DNA of 64,000 bases from Oreocharis arfaki (taxonomy: Eukaryota; Chordata; Aves; Passeriformes; Paramythiidae), in assembly GCA_013398015.1 (NCBI GenBank), contig VZRR01012879.1, positions 403,955-467,954 on the forward strand. Direction: 5' to 3'. Under the pieces are notes generated by a model. It did not search any database. It was not told the origin of the DNA and was given only the letters and a program-made list of their open reading frames with translations. The position numbers were made by a program, and so were the translations under genes. Below are positions 12,143 to 25,465 of the stretch, one piece after another; position 1 is the stretch's first letter, and each line of letters starts with the position of its first letter.

Positions 12143-14165
12143 AGAGTAAGTTTATTTCAGCAATTTTCCTACCTGTGTACATGTTCAGAATTTACTAGCT
12201 AACAGTTAATATTTGTTGTTGTCAGCAAATAGAGTAGGAAACTGTGGCAATTTATAAGTATAAAGGCTGGCAGTCCACTTAAATAGATTAGACATCTTTT
12301 AAGAATGGTGATTATGTGGTATTTGCAATGCTAGCGGAAAGAAGCAGACATTTCTTGGATTCAGCTGGTCTGATCTTAAAGTACCAATCTCAGTCAGGTA
12401 CTTCTAAAAGATTCCAACAGTGCCTGTTATTTTACCTCTGATTATAACAAAAAGACTGAAAATTACTTTCTTAGAGATATGGACACAATCTAGTGCCATG
12501 TTAGACACCACAAATCTTAATCTTGGTCCTTCAGAGTATTTTATAAAGGGGTCTGTACACCAAGTTTTACTTAATCCTTAGAATCAGTCAGCCAGCTAAG
12601 GCTCATTTTGAACCTCAAAGTTCGCTCAGCACTTAGGTATTGGCTTCCAGTATGATCAGAGGATCTCTTTAAGCTTTGTCATAATTCACTGATGTTTAAA
12701 CCCTCAAAGCAATTTTTGTTTTAATCCTTTAAATGTGTTTGAATTGGACTACATCCAGTATGTGTATAGATCACTGAATGGAATAAAGAAAAGGGTCAGG
12801 TTAACTTCAGCTAGAGCTTGTGGAGGAAAAAAATTATCACATCCAGATAAATTATATACAATATCACTTAAACTTTAGAATACATGTTTTCTTTTAATTA
12901 AGGAGGTTTTTGTTAATATATCAGTGAAGTTTATAAAAGATCTAGACTAGATCTAGACTTTTTAAACTCTGCTATTAGGCGTGAATTACTAAATTTAAAA
13001 AAAGGTATAAGAAAATGGCTGGGATAAAGCCAACTAACCAAGTACCTATTGCTCACCTGGAGCTGTGCATTAGTCTTTGAAAACCATGCACTTTTCAACC
13101 CTCTGCCTTATTCTAATTAGCTAGGCTCTGGTTTTGGCAGGGTTATCTAACATAGGCTGTCTTTTTTCGGAGAACTCACTGTTGGAGGCGAAAGGGAGGC
13201 ACCCATCACCCAAAGTAAGCTGATCTGAGACATCCAATTTGTACCTATGATGTTCATAGAATTCATTCTGGGAAAACAAAATTTATGAAGTTTTCTACAT
13301 TTATTTCATCCTAATCCTTATGATTGCACTGACCTAAAAAGCAAGCCTTTCTTTGCTCTTTTTTTTTTCTTTCTGCAAAGCTTTACAGCTTTAATAACTC
13401 TGTCTTTCCTTATTATCAAAACAGGAATTAAACATATGCAAATGCAGAAGATACATGCTGCCATCTGTATAGTACTACATCAGTGGTTTATGTTATAGTC
13501 ATAAATTGCTGTTGGAAATCTAGTATTTTTTTGCAAGAAGGAGGCTTAGGTGTATACACATACAATGATCAAGATGCAATGAAAGACAAAAAGCAACTGA
13601 GAAAAAATTACTCTTCTTTTCTTTCTCTTTCTTTTGAGATATTGTTTCAAGGTCCTCTGCCTTAGAAGCCTACTTTCTCTGTTTTCTTTCTGTAATGACA
13701 TTCTTTTTTTACTGGCACAGATCTCGACTCTAAAAAGGACACTGGTGCCTTAGCAGGAGTCATCTCAGGTAACCAGGGAGCACATCTTTACTTCATGTTT
13801 CATCAATTAATCAATTGAAATGACAATTCCATTGAAAAGTCAGTACAAAGAAAGCAAGACACTTTGGAGATCATCAGGCAAATGCAGGAAAACAGACCAC
13901 GTGAACTGAACAAAACCTCTGCACAGCAGATTTTGGTTGCATCTCAGAGAACTCACATCCTCAAACCCAGTTTTATGTGTTTCTCATTTTACCTGTCCTC
14001 ATTAATTAAATAACCAACATGGGTAATCACAAGCAGAGTTACTCTTTTATTACTCTTGTCAATTTTCCTCCTCATTCTATGTACAAATAGAATAGTGTAG
14101 TTGAGAGACTATAGAAGCCACTAATGCTGTAAAAAATAGGTACCATTTTTTGTTCTTTTTAGGAT
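12143..14165. other. AT-rich unique DNA, no gene seen
   Basis: No gene or dispersed repeat was recognised. The only frame of 60 codons is low-complexity. Confidence 0.55.
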
Positions 14166-14594
14166 TCTCGTGGTTAGAAGTGGTGTTCTTCAATTTAATA
14201 TTCCCACTGAAAACACTCCAAAACACATGCTGTTTGCTCGCTCCCCCTTTCCCTCTGTGCTTCCCTCTTCAGAGGGGTGGAAAGGGGAATTGGAGGCACA
14301 AAATGTAGTGATCACAGGTTGAGATAAGAACAATTTCCAGGAAACAGCAATGAGATAAGAAAATGAACAGCAGCAGCAACAATATTAATAACAAAAATGT
14401 ATAAGGGGGGTGAGTGATTCATATGCAAATGTTCACCATTACCTGACCATCCCATGCTACCTCAACCTGGAAAAGACTTCCTTCCTCCTGCCCCTGGCAA
14501 TGACATGAGGCAGTATTGAATGATCTCTGGATTCCAGCCATGCCCCCTCATGGCCACGGCAAAAATTAACCCTGTTCTGGCCAAAACCAGGACA
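14166..14594 (-). mobile_element. Solo LTR, ERVL-like, copy B of a two-copy family
   Basis: This is the partner of 1268-1692, in the same orientation 12.9 kb away. It runs from a mutated start (TCTCGTGGTT where TGTCGTGG is expected) to CCAGGACA. The flanking five bases are AGGAT (14161-14165) and AGGAG (14595-14599). Four of five match, a plausible decayed 5-bp target duplication of the type made by ERVL-like elements. It shares with copy A the boxes CCCTGGCAATGACATGA and AAAAATTAACCCTGT. No internal retroviral region is present. An overlapping minus-strand frame of 139 codons (14462-14881) runs past its end and is probably chance. Confidence 0.75.
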
Positions 14595-17500
14595 AGGAGT
14601 AAGTGTATTTCTTGAGTGCCTGTAAAGAAAGTCTTGCAAATGTAACATATTATTAAAGAGCAAATAAATAATTTTAAATATTTACTGTGACATATAATAG
14701 AGGAATTCTCAAGGCCAGGCATGAATAATTTACTCATTAAAAGAGGGATTATAAATTGCAAATTCTCAGGACAAAAGAATATTGCTGTAGCGTGATTCCA
14801 GCAATATGATAGGAACATAAATAATTTAAAATCATGCAGATAAGAACTATACTCAAACCAAAACAAAATGCAGTACCCCAAGTGTCTGTCATTTTCTTTT
14901 CAATGCAAAGAATATAGACTGACTCAGAATCCAGACATAGTGAAAATCTCATATAACCTAATATCCATTTTCCATATTCCAGAGAATATTCAAGCAATGG
15001 AAAAATCCTCTATATGTATGCATATTCAGAAAAATATGTATTTTTTATGGAATAATTTTTCAAAATAACTTCTCCAACCTTTATTGCCAAATTATCCTTC
15101 ATCAAGGAATATTCTGATGAAATAAACTACTTTTATCAGTACTTCAAGTTGCTGGCTAGTTTTGCTGCTAATTTTGTTTCCTGATAATGGATATTTTTTC
15201 TCATGTTGTGTTCTGTGTTTTGTTCCTCACCTGGACGAAAATAGTTTGCGTTGTAATATACTTTATTTATTGAATGATATTTGAGAAATGTGCATCCTTG
15301 AAGAAAAAAAAATGCATGCTACTTGAAGAAAAAAAATACTAAGCAACATGTAACTTAAACTCTGTATTAGGCTTTGTATGTGTTTATAATATACATTGAT
15401 TCTGTAAATATATAGATATGAAACCTCAGGTAGACTTTCCATCCAAAATTACATTTCAAAACCCAGCATTTTTGTGCATGTGATTTGTATCATAATACGT
15501 TGCTCTAACAGAAATAGCTTCATAATAACTACTATTTAAAACAATAAAGAAAGGTAATACTAAACTTTTAAAAAAAACATTCATTTAGAAGGCTTTCTAG
15601 AAAAAAAAATAAAACAGGAAGAGAGAAAATATATTTCCTGGGTTTTTTACCATTTTCACTTGTGCTTTCTACACACAATAGAATTCACTGTGTTTTATTT
15701 TATTGGCTATAAATCTATGAATATACGGCAACATATTTATAACCACTGTATTTACTGGAAACAGGAATGTCTTATCTCTTATGCTGATTTTTAAACTACT
15801 GTTTCTACCCTATTTATATCTCTGTCAGCACGTTCTTTTAAAATATTGGCTATTTCTTAATTTTCAATCATACTTACACTAGTACTTTTATGGCTTTCTC
15901 AGAGGCTGGTCTTTCCTCCACTGAGTTCTTAATTTGTTTCAGTACTATTGTGTAATGTAAAATATGCATAGGTAATGTTCTTTACCTCCATTTATATCAC
16001 CCTAATTACAGACTGTGATTTGAAATCAGTTCTGACGAGTAAAAGAATAGTATAATTTGTAGATTGTGCTACCTAAAGAAAAGAGAAAGATGTTTAATTT
16101 AAATTGTGTAAATTATACTCTACATATATATAAAGACTTAATATATTAGGCAGACTTCATGTTGCACAACTTCTTTTCAATGAGGTCTTTAAATGGAGGA
16201 ATAATTCTAATATAATTTACTAACTATCTTTTAAATGACATTGTGCCACTTTTCCTATCCTGGATGTGTGAAAATAAAGAAGGAGAATGATAACATGTAT
16301 TTATAAAAATACCAAATTTATATCAGTATTTTTCCAACATTTTTTCATTAATGTATTTTTATGGTAATTTCTGTCGTAATATTATACATTATTTTTATCT
16401 AAAGCTTCTAAAATATATCATCTAATTCAATTCAACTGCGTTATGAGAAAATGTCTTTATTATTCTTGCAGTTAGGGAATATATGTGAGTTGTGAATATA
16501 TATATTTGATATTTTCATCTTTACTATATAATTACAATATGATATGTTGAGTAAGCACCATTTTTTGTGTATTTTAATCAGAAATTCTTTAGTGAATTTG
16601 GTATAACACAATAAGTGATACATTTTATGCTTATGCAGCAGCAGATTTTATGATAATGTCCAAGTATGAAAAACACATGAACATTAAATTTTTTAATGCA
16701 GCTTTAACTTCAAACAAATTTTACTTTAGTGCAAGATATCCTTTTAATAAACAACTTTAAAAGAAAGGGGTAGCAGGGACCATTTTTTTTCCATTCAGGT
16801 AAGAATATTAAAATCAAGTTCTATACAGTTTTGAAGTTCTGCTTATTAACAAATTTGACATAACTTGTCATCACAGCATAAGCATATTTTTTCATGTTTT
16901 TTCCCCCAGCCAGGAAGGGTATTTTTTTCATCATAGAGAGAAAGTAGCATTCGTCTTTTGAGACCAACTGGATGCTGGGCATGTAAGAGAGAGGTTCTGG
17001 TAGGGTTCCATGAATGGCTTAGACATGAAAATATTGAATATTACCACACCTTATATTAAGGGGAAAAATTTCTGTACAGCTGAAATCAATATGCAGAAGG
17101 GCAGGGGGAGTTCTGGGTGTCTGGGTAAGAACATTTAGAACTGTTGGTGCCCTCGGGTACGTGACAGTTTCATAGTGCTTGCACAGCCTTTAGTAATGAA
17201 TTAAATAGGATGTTTAACGTGTATACTCAATGTTTTTAAAGCAGGAAACAGACAGTGAACTCTTCAAAACATTCATTACTTCAGGTCCTCAAGCCTTTGG
17301 AGAAACACAGGTTCGTCAGAAAGGGAAGGCTTCAGCTCTATAGCTGGACACTCAAATTCTGTTGTCTACAAGTGAACTTGACATCTAGGCTGCATTAATA
17401 GTTTCTAGTCAATGGAGTCAGTGGGATAACAAAGCTAGTCAGCTTAATCCAAAGTAGGTATCTCGACTCGGTCATCTAAATGTCATTAGATTCTTGTAGT

Positions 17501-20500
17501 TGTACTGCCAGAGTATGACAGAGACACTTAAATTCATCCCTCTCTCATAATAAATGACAAAGCCCTAAGATGAATCAAAGTTTCCATACAAATAAAAACC
17601 TGGTCTGAGTATTCACAGAAGTCAAAAGGTACTTTTCTAAGCAAGGTATACTGTACATATAATTGCCCAAACATACATATATGGGTATTCTAGATTAATT
17701 TTCTATTTTTCAGTAGATAAAGGATAACAGAAAATGACATAGTAATTTAGAAGGCAAGGAGGAAAAGTGTGTGGCTAATGCCATGCATAGTGACAGCATA
17801 ATTAATTGGGACAAATGTTACCTCTTAATGAAAATTATCTCTTATACATAAAGTGTCAATTTTCTATGGATAAGGCTTGAATTGTGTCACAACCATTTCA
17901 ATGAGATAAACTAGTAATTTGTTTTCAGTTTAATTAGTACTTCATGTATACAAGCTGCTGTTAGTCAGCAGTGAGCTTGATACTAGTTAATTAATCAGTC
18001 TGTTGAATGCTGAAATTTTTGAAAAAAGAAAATAGTCAAAGAGAGAAAAAAGTACCATTCCAGTAAATAATTCCTTCTTTAGAGTACCCCAAATTAAATT
18101 TACTTGGTCTTTTACTTTGTCACTACTCTAGCTCCATAATGCATGCTGACAGCAAATTTAGCATAATGTTACGTGTAAAATATTATAATAGACATAAATA
18201 TTCTTACAGTAAGAACATGTTCAATTAATTAACGATATCAGGTGTGAAAGCATATTAAAGATCTATGCCTTCACTACCTTCACTAAATCACATCTTAATA
18301 TCCCTGCTCAAGTCTGTAGACTACTTCCTACAACTCTAAAGATTTTGTACTATTCAAGTTTAAATTACAGGGACAACGGTATGTTAATTCTGCTCATCTC
18401 TTCTGAATATGTTTTAGTAGGAAAAAGATGTCCACAGCTGGGGTTATGGCTTAGGTACAGAAAAGCAGGTGGAAAGCTTTAACAGTGAAAATATTTTTCC
18501 ATCAGTACCTAAATCAGTACCAGTGCAGGCAGCTGTGCAAAGGAGGCAGCAGAAGTGAAGAGTTCTGCGGTGGATATGGACGCTGTCAAGAATATCCTTC
18601 TTGAAAAGGACATCTTTTTTTAAAAAATAGATATATTTAGCTGAATTCTGAGTTGGACTTTCTCTTTGTGGCTTCAATGGCTACAGGGACTCCATTGTGG
18701 CCAATATTAAAGAATGGGTAAAATGAAGGGTGATCTAAAGCTCCCAGTAAAGCTACATGTTCTCTGGTAACTAGGTCAGAATGATATTCTGTGAATAAAG
18801 TATGAGATATATACAAGGTAAATATTAATCTTTGATCACATGAACAGTTCCTGTAAAAATAATATAGTAAAAATAAACAGTTCTGGTAGAAATGCTAGAA
18901 AATAAGCTTCATTGCTTGTCTCGATAAAGCAGTTATATAGTACAAACATTTCATAATGTACTGAACTCCCATAAATCAATTTGAAATTAGTTTACTGTCA
19001 TGTTGATAAATCTCATCTTATCATACCTTGAAGGTGATTTAACAAGTATTCCACAGTGTATAATTTATACCATATTAGGGAGAGATAAGAAAACAAGTGT
19101 TCCAAACCAATAATCATTGTCACATTCATTTATAAATTCTCCTATGTTCAGGGTTTGAATAAAGTTTTGAATAAAGCTTTTGGATACAGCTGTGCATAAT
19201 GATAATTCTATTGTGTGTGTAAACTCTGAAATATCTTGAATTGGGTATAACTTCAAAGTACTCTGTCCTTTTCTTGTTTATATAACCAGTTTTTCCTAAG
19301 ACTGGAAGCAGAACAACAGTCAGTGTAAGTATGAATAGTCCCAAAAAGGGTTGCTTGTTTATTTTTCTTTTGGCTTTTACTGCCTGTGAAAATTTCAATC
19401 AATGGAAATCCATGTGTAGGAAGACATTTAAATTGCTCTCTGGAATTGTCCATATTGGAGAATATAGTTGGTAATTTTCTCCAATTAACCAGTTTCTTGT
19501 TTCTTTTAATTAAAAAAAATGAATATTATATTGTATTACATATATATATATTCTAACATATGCACATATTTATAACTGGGTTAATTAAATGTAAGAAGCA
19601 TAATGTGTGCTCGTTCACAGCGGATACATGGGTAAGTAGAGCCCCGATCTTATGTGTACTCATGGCTTTTCTAACATCCAAAAATAAGCTTTATGGTATA
19701 ATGAATAAGTACATTCCAGAGCTACCTGCAGAAACTCTAGCTCTACTTTCACTAGAGGGAATTGAAGGTTTTGTCACACAATTGGAAGTTACAGCTATTT
19801 GACTCAAGGCAGGCATTTATTTCAGCATCTGTAAGGGGATATCTGATATTCTTTATGCCTTATGATAGATGTAGATACTGCACCATGCAGTGTAGGGACT
19901 TCCAGAATCAGCCATCTGAACTACACAGCAGTCCAGCGCTAATGCAGAAATGAACCCTACTGGTAGTTAGCTAGCATTTCTGTGTGGTTCTCCATTTAGT
20001 GGAAAGAAGGTCAGCCTGTGTCCACTGCTGCGTCGCGGTGACCAAGAAAACCAGTATTGCCATTGCTAGTAGCAGACCAGTAGTTAAAATTGTGCTAATT
20101 TTGCTGAATGCTACATGCATGCTGCTTTAGCCTTGGCCAGTCAAGTTGCTAGAATACCGGCCTGTGTGAACTAGAGTTTGGTATCAGGCATCTCTTGTTA
20201 TGATACACAGTTTAGGTGTGAGATAATAGTGCAAGTCTTAAAAATATGGGCATGAGTTGGGGAAAAAACTCACTACTTGCCAGTCGGTCACTGAAGGGAT
20301 GATCCTTGACGGCTGCAAAAGGACTGCTTCAAGAGTTACAAAGAAATAAGTACTACACAAGTGAAAAAAACTATAAATGAGCCGCAGCATAACAGCCCAG
20401 CAAGAAGCTACATGCAGCCCAGCCCGCCTAGAAAGTCCACTCCATAAGAGGAGACCTCCAGCAGAAGGCAGATGAGTGGGAGATTGCCACCACGGGAGCT

Positions 20501-23500
20501 GTGGTTGCAGAAGCCCTGCAAGGTGGTGGGAGCCAGGCATGTGCTCTCAGGTTTCCTGCTAGGTGTGGGCTCCAGCTTTCCCTTTCTCCTGCCCCTCATC
20601 TCTTTCCAGAGTGCCTTTGGGAGACCTGAGACCTGCCTGATGGTTGTTCCAGGCTCCACGTGATGCTGTTGTAGAACATGTGTGTGTGCCCGAGTGCATT
20701 TTTTCCTCATAAATTCTGCGGGTTTTTCAACCCCGCTGAGTAGTTATGATTTTGGGCAACAATGTTACTCTTCAAGATACAGAAAACAATCTTCACCACA
20801 GCCTGTATTGCAGACCGCAGAACTGAAGCACCTCATTTTGTGCATTCCAAAAATTTAATTAAAAAAATTAAAAATAGGTGTATTTTTAAAAATAATATCT
20901 AGGCTAGAAAAAAAATGGGTTACTCATTATCATGAGTTCATCTGGAGCTGCTAAATGGAACATTGCTTAGAACCATGAACATCAGATTCAGGCATTGTTC
21001 AGCAGTTTGCTCCTGTGTTATATTTAAATATAAGGATGTAGACCTATGTTCTGTTTTAGTAAGGTCAAGTCATACATCATGATAAAATCTTTGCTCTCTC
21101 TCTTTCTAGTATCTATAATATATTAGACGGACAAATATGAGGGAATCAGTGGCTGATCTTCCATGTGACTTTCATGTCAGTTGAAACTTAACGCAAAATT
21201 TAATGAATTACCATTCACTTTAATTAAATACCGTATTGAAATAAATTTCTTGCTTTATTGTAATTTACAATATTTTTTTTAAAAATGTATATGTTTGGAG
21301 GACAAGATTATCACTAATATTGAAGAATTAATAAATACAATAGGAGAATGTTTGAAATGTTTTTCTTTACTAAAACCGTCTTCAAATCTGAAAGCAGTAG
21401 GGACAAGAGAAAAAAGAGAAAAAAGTCACCCTACTTGCAGTCAATTGGCAATAATAGAGATATCAGAGTTATATCTGATTTTCAAAGATAAGATTAGTTT
21501 ATGTGGTGTTAAATAAGTAGAAAATATATATATAATTATTTTCTTCGTATTGTTACCAGTTAGAGACCTAGATTATTACTGAGTGTGTAAACCCATTTCT
21601 AATATGAGAAAGACTTCTCTCTGGACCTATGCCAGATTTGACCAGGAACAAATGAGTTTAATATAGATGTTTGCTCAACTTTTTTCTCTTTACTTAAGTG
21701 TATTTTGGCAGGAAAAATAAGTGTCAAACCTCCTTTAATTTCTTCCTTGTAAATGCACTTTATATTTTCTCAAGATCTTGTACCTGGTTTCTCCTTCCAT
21801 TATTACCGAAGCATTTAGAAGAATATGAAGTCAGTTTTTCACTGTAAAAGGTCATAAATGAAATTGAATGCAGCAATGCTGACAACAAACACTTTGCAGA
21901 TCTATCTGAGGCCATTTAAAGGCTGTTTACTTTTGGATGAAGGATTACCTATTAAATCTGAAAGAGGTTGCAAGCTGAATAAACACCATCTAGCAGGGTC
22001 AGTGATCCTTATTGTCATGCAGTAGAAGGAACAAGAATGTTCTAGGTCGACTGGTGATGCACCATACATCTAAATCATACTAAAAAGATTAGAAGGTGCT
22101 GAGGTGAAATGGCATTAACAGAAATGTCAATTTTCAAGAGATTTGTTCAGGAAGGATGTGGTTAAAAATAAAAAGGATGATTAAGTCTTCTCATGTAAAT
22201 AAAAAAATCAGCTACACTCTCCTAGAGAGGGGGCAAAGGCAACGTGATAAATATAACTCAAAGCAACTCACTGGGTGCATCTGCAGGCATGTGACTGTAA
22301 AAGACTAGTTCATATGATCCTCCCAAGTCATTTCAGTGGAGTAACATTAAAAAAAGCATTAAAGGATTTTGTGTTACAAAGATTTTAAGCCATGTCCCTG
22401 TGCTATACACATGGGGAAAAATAAAATCTAGAAAGAAGGAAGGATGAAGAAATGGGTTTGCAAATTGATATTAAATAAATATGGTTTTTATAATCCTGAT
22501 CAAGAAGGATTTATTGAAATGTGGCATGCTTTCAGCTGATCTGAACAAGGTCTGAGAAGTGCAACCTGCAGTATATTTGCATTAGTCGTAGGATGTGTGC
22601 CATTCTCACATCTCTAAATTAAGTCCAGGTCTGAGGTGTCTCTTTTGATGTTTGATGGTCTTGTATGTTTATCAAATATAGTAACTGTGAAAATAATCTG
22701 CTATCTTCATTATTTGACTGTGGCATAGACTATGAGTATACTTGAGCTATCAAGATAAATGCCATCATTTATCATCATTTATGTGAGGAAATAATATACG
22801 GCATTCTGCTTTAACTAGTAACTACTTTTTTTTTTTCTTTTTAAGAGAACAAAATCCAATGCATGTTTAGAAGTAATTTGAGTCAATACACTCTGAGCTT
22901 TTTCTTGTTCATGACTTCAGAATAAATTTCTGGAGTAGCATAATGGACAGAAATTATTAATTCTCATTTCACTGATTTATTGCCACTGAAATGAGAGTAA
23001 TTGTTCTATAGCAGACCTTCAACTCCCTTCCAGTGCACAACACTGTGGAAAGAATGTTCATGCATGTTCCAGTTTGCTCTGGCTACTCTGGTCAGTGCTA
23101 TAAATAATACAGGACACAAAATGATAAACATTTGAACTGAACTGTAGATATTTTATATACTGTTAACCTGAGCTTCTAAGGAGGTTTTGAAAGTCAAATC
23201 TTTGCCTTGGCTGTGGGTGCTGAGGGTGGAAGTACCCAGCTGATAAAGTCAGTAAGAAATAAGGTTCATTGTAATATAACACTTTCTTGAAGGCAAGTGT
23301 ATGATTAATTAACCTTCAAAACTAGATCAATGGTACCAGGTTATTATCCATTTAGACTGTTTTTGTGTTTGCTTTCTTTATCAACAGGCTATGCTCAGTG
23401 GGAAAATTAATGGTAAATAGAAAATTTACTTTTCCTCGCTTTGTGCCAAGAGGGTTTAAAATTAGATAATTGAGATAGATTAGACATCTGGCATCAAATC

Positions 23501-24569
23501 TGACCTCTTTCACCGTTCTGTTTGAATGCATTATACAGAGTATAACATCAGTGCCCTCTGCTAGGATAGGTTTAAAGTGCAAGGCAACAGAAAAATACTG
23601 TTCACACATTGTGATATAAATTCTTAAATATAATCTCAGAACGTCTGTTAGTTGACACTTTAAATAGCATCATGGAAAATATTTCAAACATTTCACTGGA
23701 TTTGGGTCCATTTGCTTTTACTAGATTGAAAACAGGAGATTATAGCTCATGAAGGATTTTCTCCTGAATTCTGTTCCTAAATATTTTAATCTTTTCATCA
23801 CTGCCAGATTGCAGAATCACAGAAAACAGAATGCCTGGTTAAGAGTTGATTTTTTTCTCTACCTATGACTTATGTATTTAATTTTCAAAAGTCTTTTTAC
23901 TTTTTATTGCTATTTAGACTTCTAGATCCATGTGTAAAAATGTAAAATTCTTTATCTTCTTCTGATTATATTTGAACATATATTTTTATTCAGAATGGTG
24001 GGATGATTAATTTTTTTCTACCAGTGATTTTAGCTCTACTAATCTTCTCTTCCACCCTGTCATCAATAACGCTTTAGGCTGCAGTTGAGCTCTCTGTTGA
24101 CTGTATTAATATGAATACTGTTGTTTGTCACCTCATTTATTTCAGTGTTTTCAAGATAATAACCTGTTCTTCAGAGAGAATGGAAAACTCATTTGTTCAG
24201 AATGGGACAGTATTTTGGTATTAGGAAGTTCAATTTGTTTCGAATATTTTAAGACTACTCTTTATATTTTCTTGAATGCAGTTTCTCCCTAACTTTGTCT
24301 AACTCAACCTCTGCGTGTGAATTGCCCCCATTTTAATGTCTTTTTGCACGTCTTTAATTATAAATTTAGTAATATCTTTTGTCTGTCAGTAGATATGCTG
24401 CTCTCCCTTTCGCACACAAATAAAACCATTAAATTATGCTCCACATAATCATGGTACATGATATATGTGCTATGTAATGAGGATTTATTCTGCTGTTGCT
24501 ACATTCTGTTACTTTCTGCTCCATTAAGTAACAACCTCATTCACCAATGCATGGTAGGGGTGGAGCAGG
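14595..24569. other. About 10 kb of AT-rich DNA with almost no repeats
   Basis: This is the longest stretch in the window without a recognisable transposable element. Open frames are short and scattered. Low-complexity AT tracts occur, for example at 16090-16140 and 19535-19560. One GC-richer patch at about 20380-20740 stands out and is listed separately. No exon, RNA gene or conserved motif could be supported. Confidence 0.55.
20380..20740. other. GC-richer patch, unrecognised
   Basis: This patch is clearly less AT-rich than its surroundings and has antisense frames of 100 codons on minus (20238-20540 and 20408-20710) and 63 codons on plus. A small stem, GCGGGTT (20718-20724) pairing with AACCCCGC (20729-20736), sits at its right end. 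I could not assign it to a repeat family or a gene. It could be an old LTR, a conserved regulatory element or an exon of a non-coding transcript. Confidence 0.4.
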
Positions 24570-24832
24570 GGTGTCTGGAAAGAGATGCAGAGAAGGTGTC
24601 TGGAGTTCCTGGTGAACAGCAGCCTTCCCATCAGCCAGCAATGAGCCTTTGCAGCAAAAGCTGCCAACAACCTCCAGGGCTGCATTAGGCAAAGCGTGGC
24701 CAACAGCTCAAAGAGCAGCTCCTGCTTTGTTCAGCCCTGTGGAGACATGTTTGGAGTGCTGGGACCAGGGCTGGACTACCAACAGAAAAAAGACTTAGTA
24801 GAGGGAGTCCAGTGAAAGGACATGAATGTATT
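24570..24832 (+). mobile_element. CR1 ORF2 fragment, sense on plus strand
   Basis: This matches the ORF2 C-terminal region of CR1 in sense orientation. Landmarks are GTTCCTGGTGAACAGCAG, CAGCCAGCAATG, GGGCTGCATTAGGCAAAG and GAGTCCAGTG. It is truncated at both ends, carries indels, and is one of only two plus-strand CR1s here. Confidence 0.85.
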
Positions 24833-25399
24833 GTACAAAAGGAAATCACAGAAAAATTGGGCTATTATATAATAAAGAGCAATCACCAAAGATATAGGCT
24901 GTACCAGCTTAAGCTGTGTCTGTGTCTCAGTGACACGATGGGACAGAGATATTCTCAGTTCTACCTGTGCCCTCCTCCGAGTCTGCCCTTGCTTTGAAGA
25001 TTGACAATTTCAGACCAAGAATAACTGTTGCATTGAAACACTTTAAAGTGATTCTTTGACTCATATTGCCATATAATTTGAAGAGCACAACTCTCAGGAT
25101 ACCAGTTTTAAGCTGTGGATTATGATGCTTTACCTGGATTTTCTGTATAACTACAGAGCTGTGAACTCAGTCTGTTACCTTACAAATGAAACCAAATGAG
25201 GTTTTCAGATATTAGAAACTGGGCACTTCATTTCCTGTAAAGTTTTACACTGTAGGATGCTCTTAGAAAATCTAGTGCACAACAATAGTGGCAAATTATT
25301 ACACACATCTTCTGCCAAAACAGTAATAAGCCATCAAAAAATTAACTGATATATGATGTGTTGGAAGGAGGAGGAGACAGGAGAGAGCGAAGAGAGCTG
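24833..25399. other. Unique DNA, nothing recognised
   Basis: No gene or repeat is visible between two CR1 remnants. Confidence 0.5.
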
Positions 25400-25465
25400 A
25401 CATAGAATTGTTAAGGTTATAAAAGACCTTGAAGACCATTGAGTCCATCCTCCTCCACTTCTCTT
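25400..25465 (-). mobile_element. Short CR1 3' end
   Basis: The plus strand reads CATAGAATTGTTAAGG, AAAGACCTTGAAGACCATT and GAGTCCATCCTCC, the complement of the last 65 or so bases of a CR1. It is an extremely 5'-truncated insertion. Confidence 0.8.

Noticed and set aside
23812..23835. AGAATCACAGAA, like a CR1 tail
   Set aside because: Too short, and the downstream sequence does not continue as CR1.
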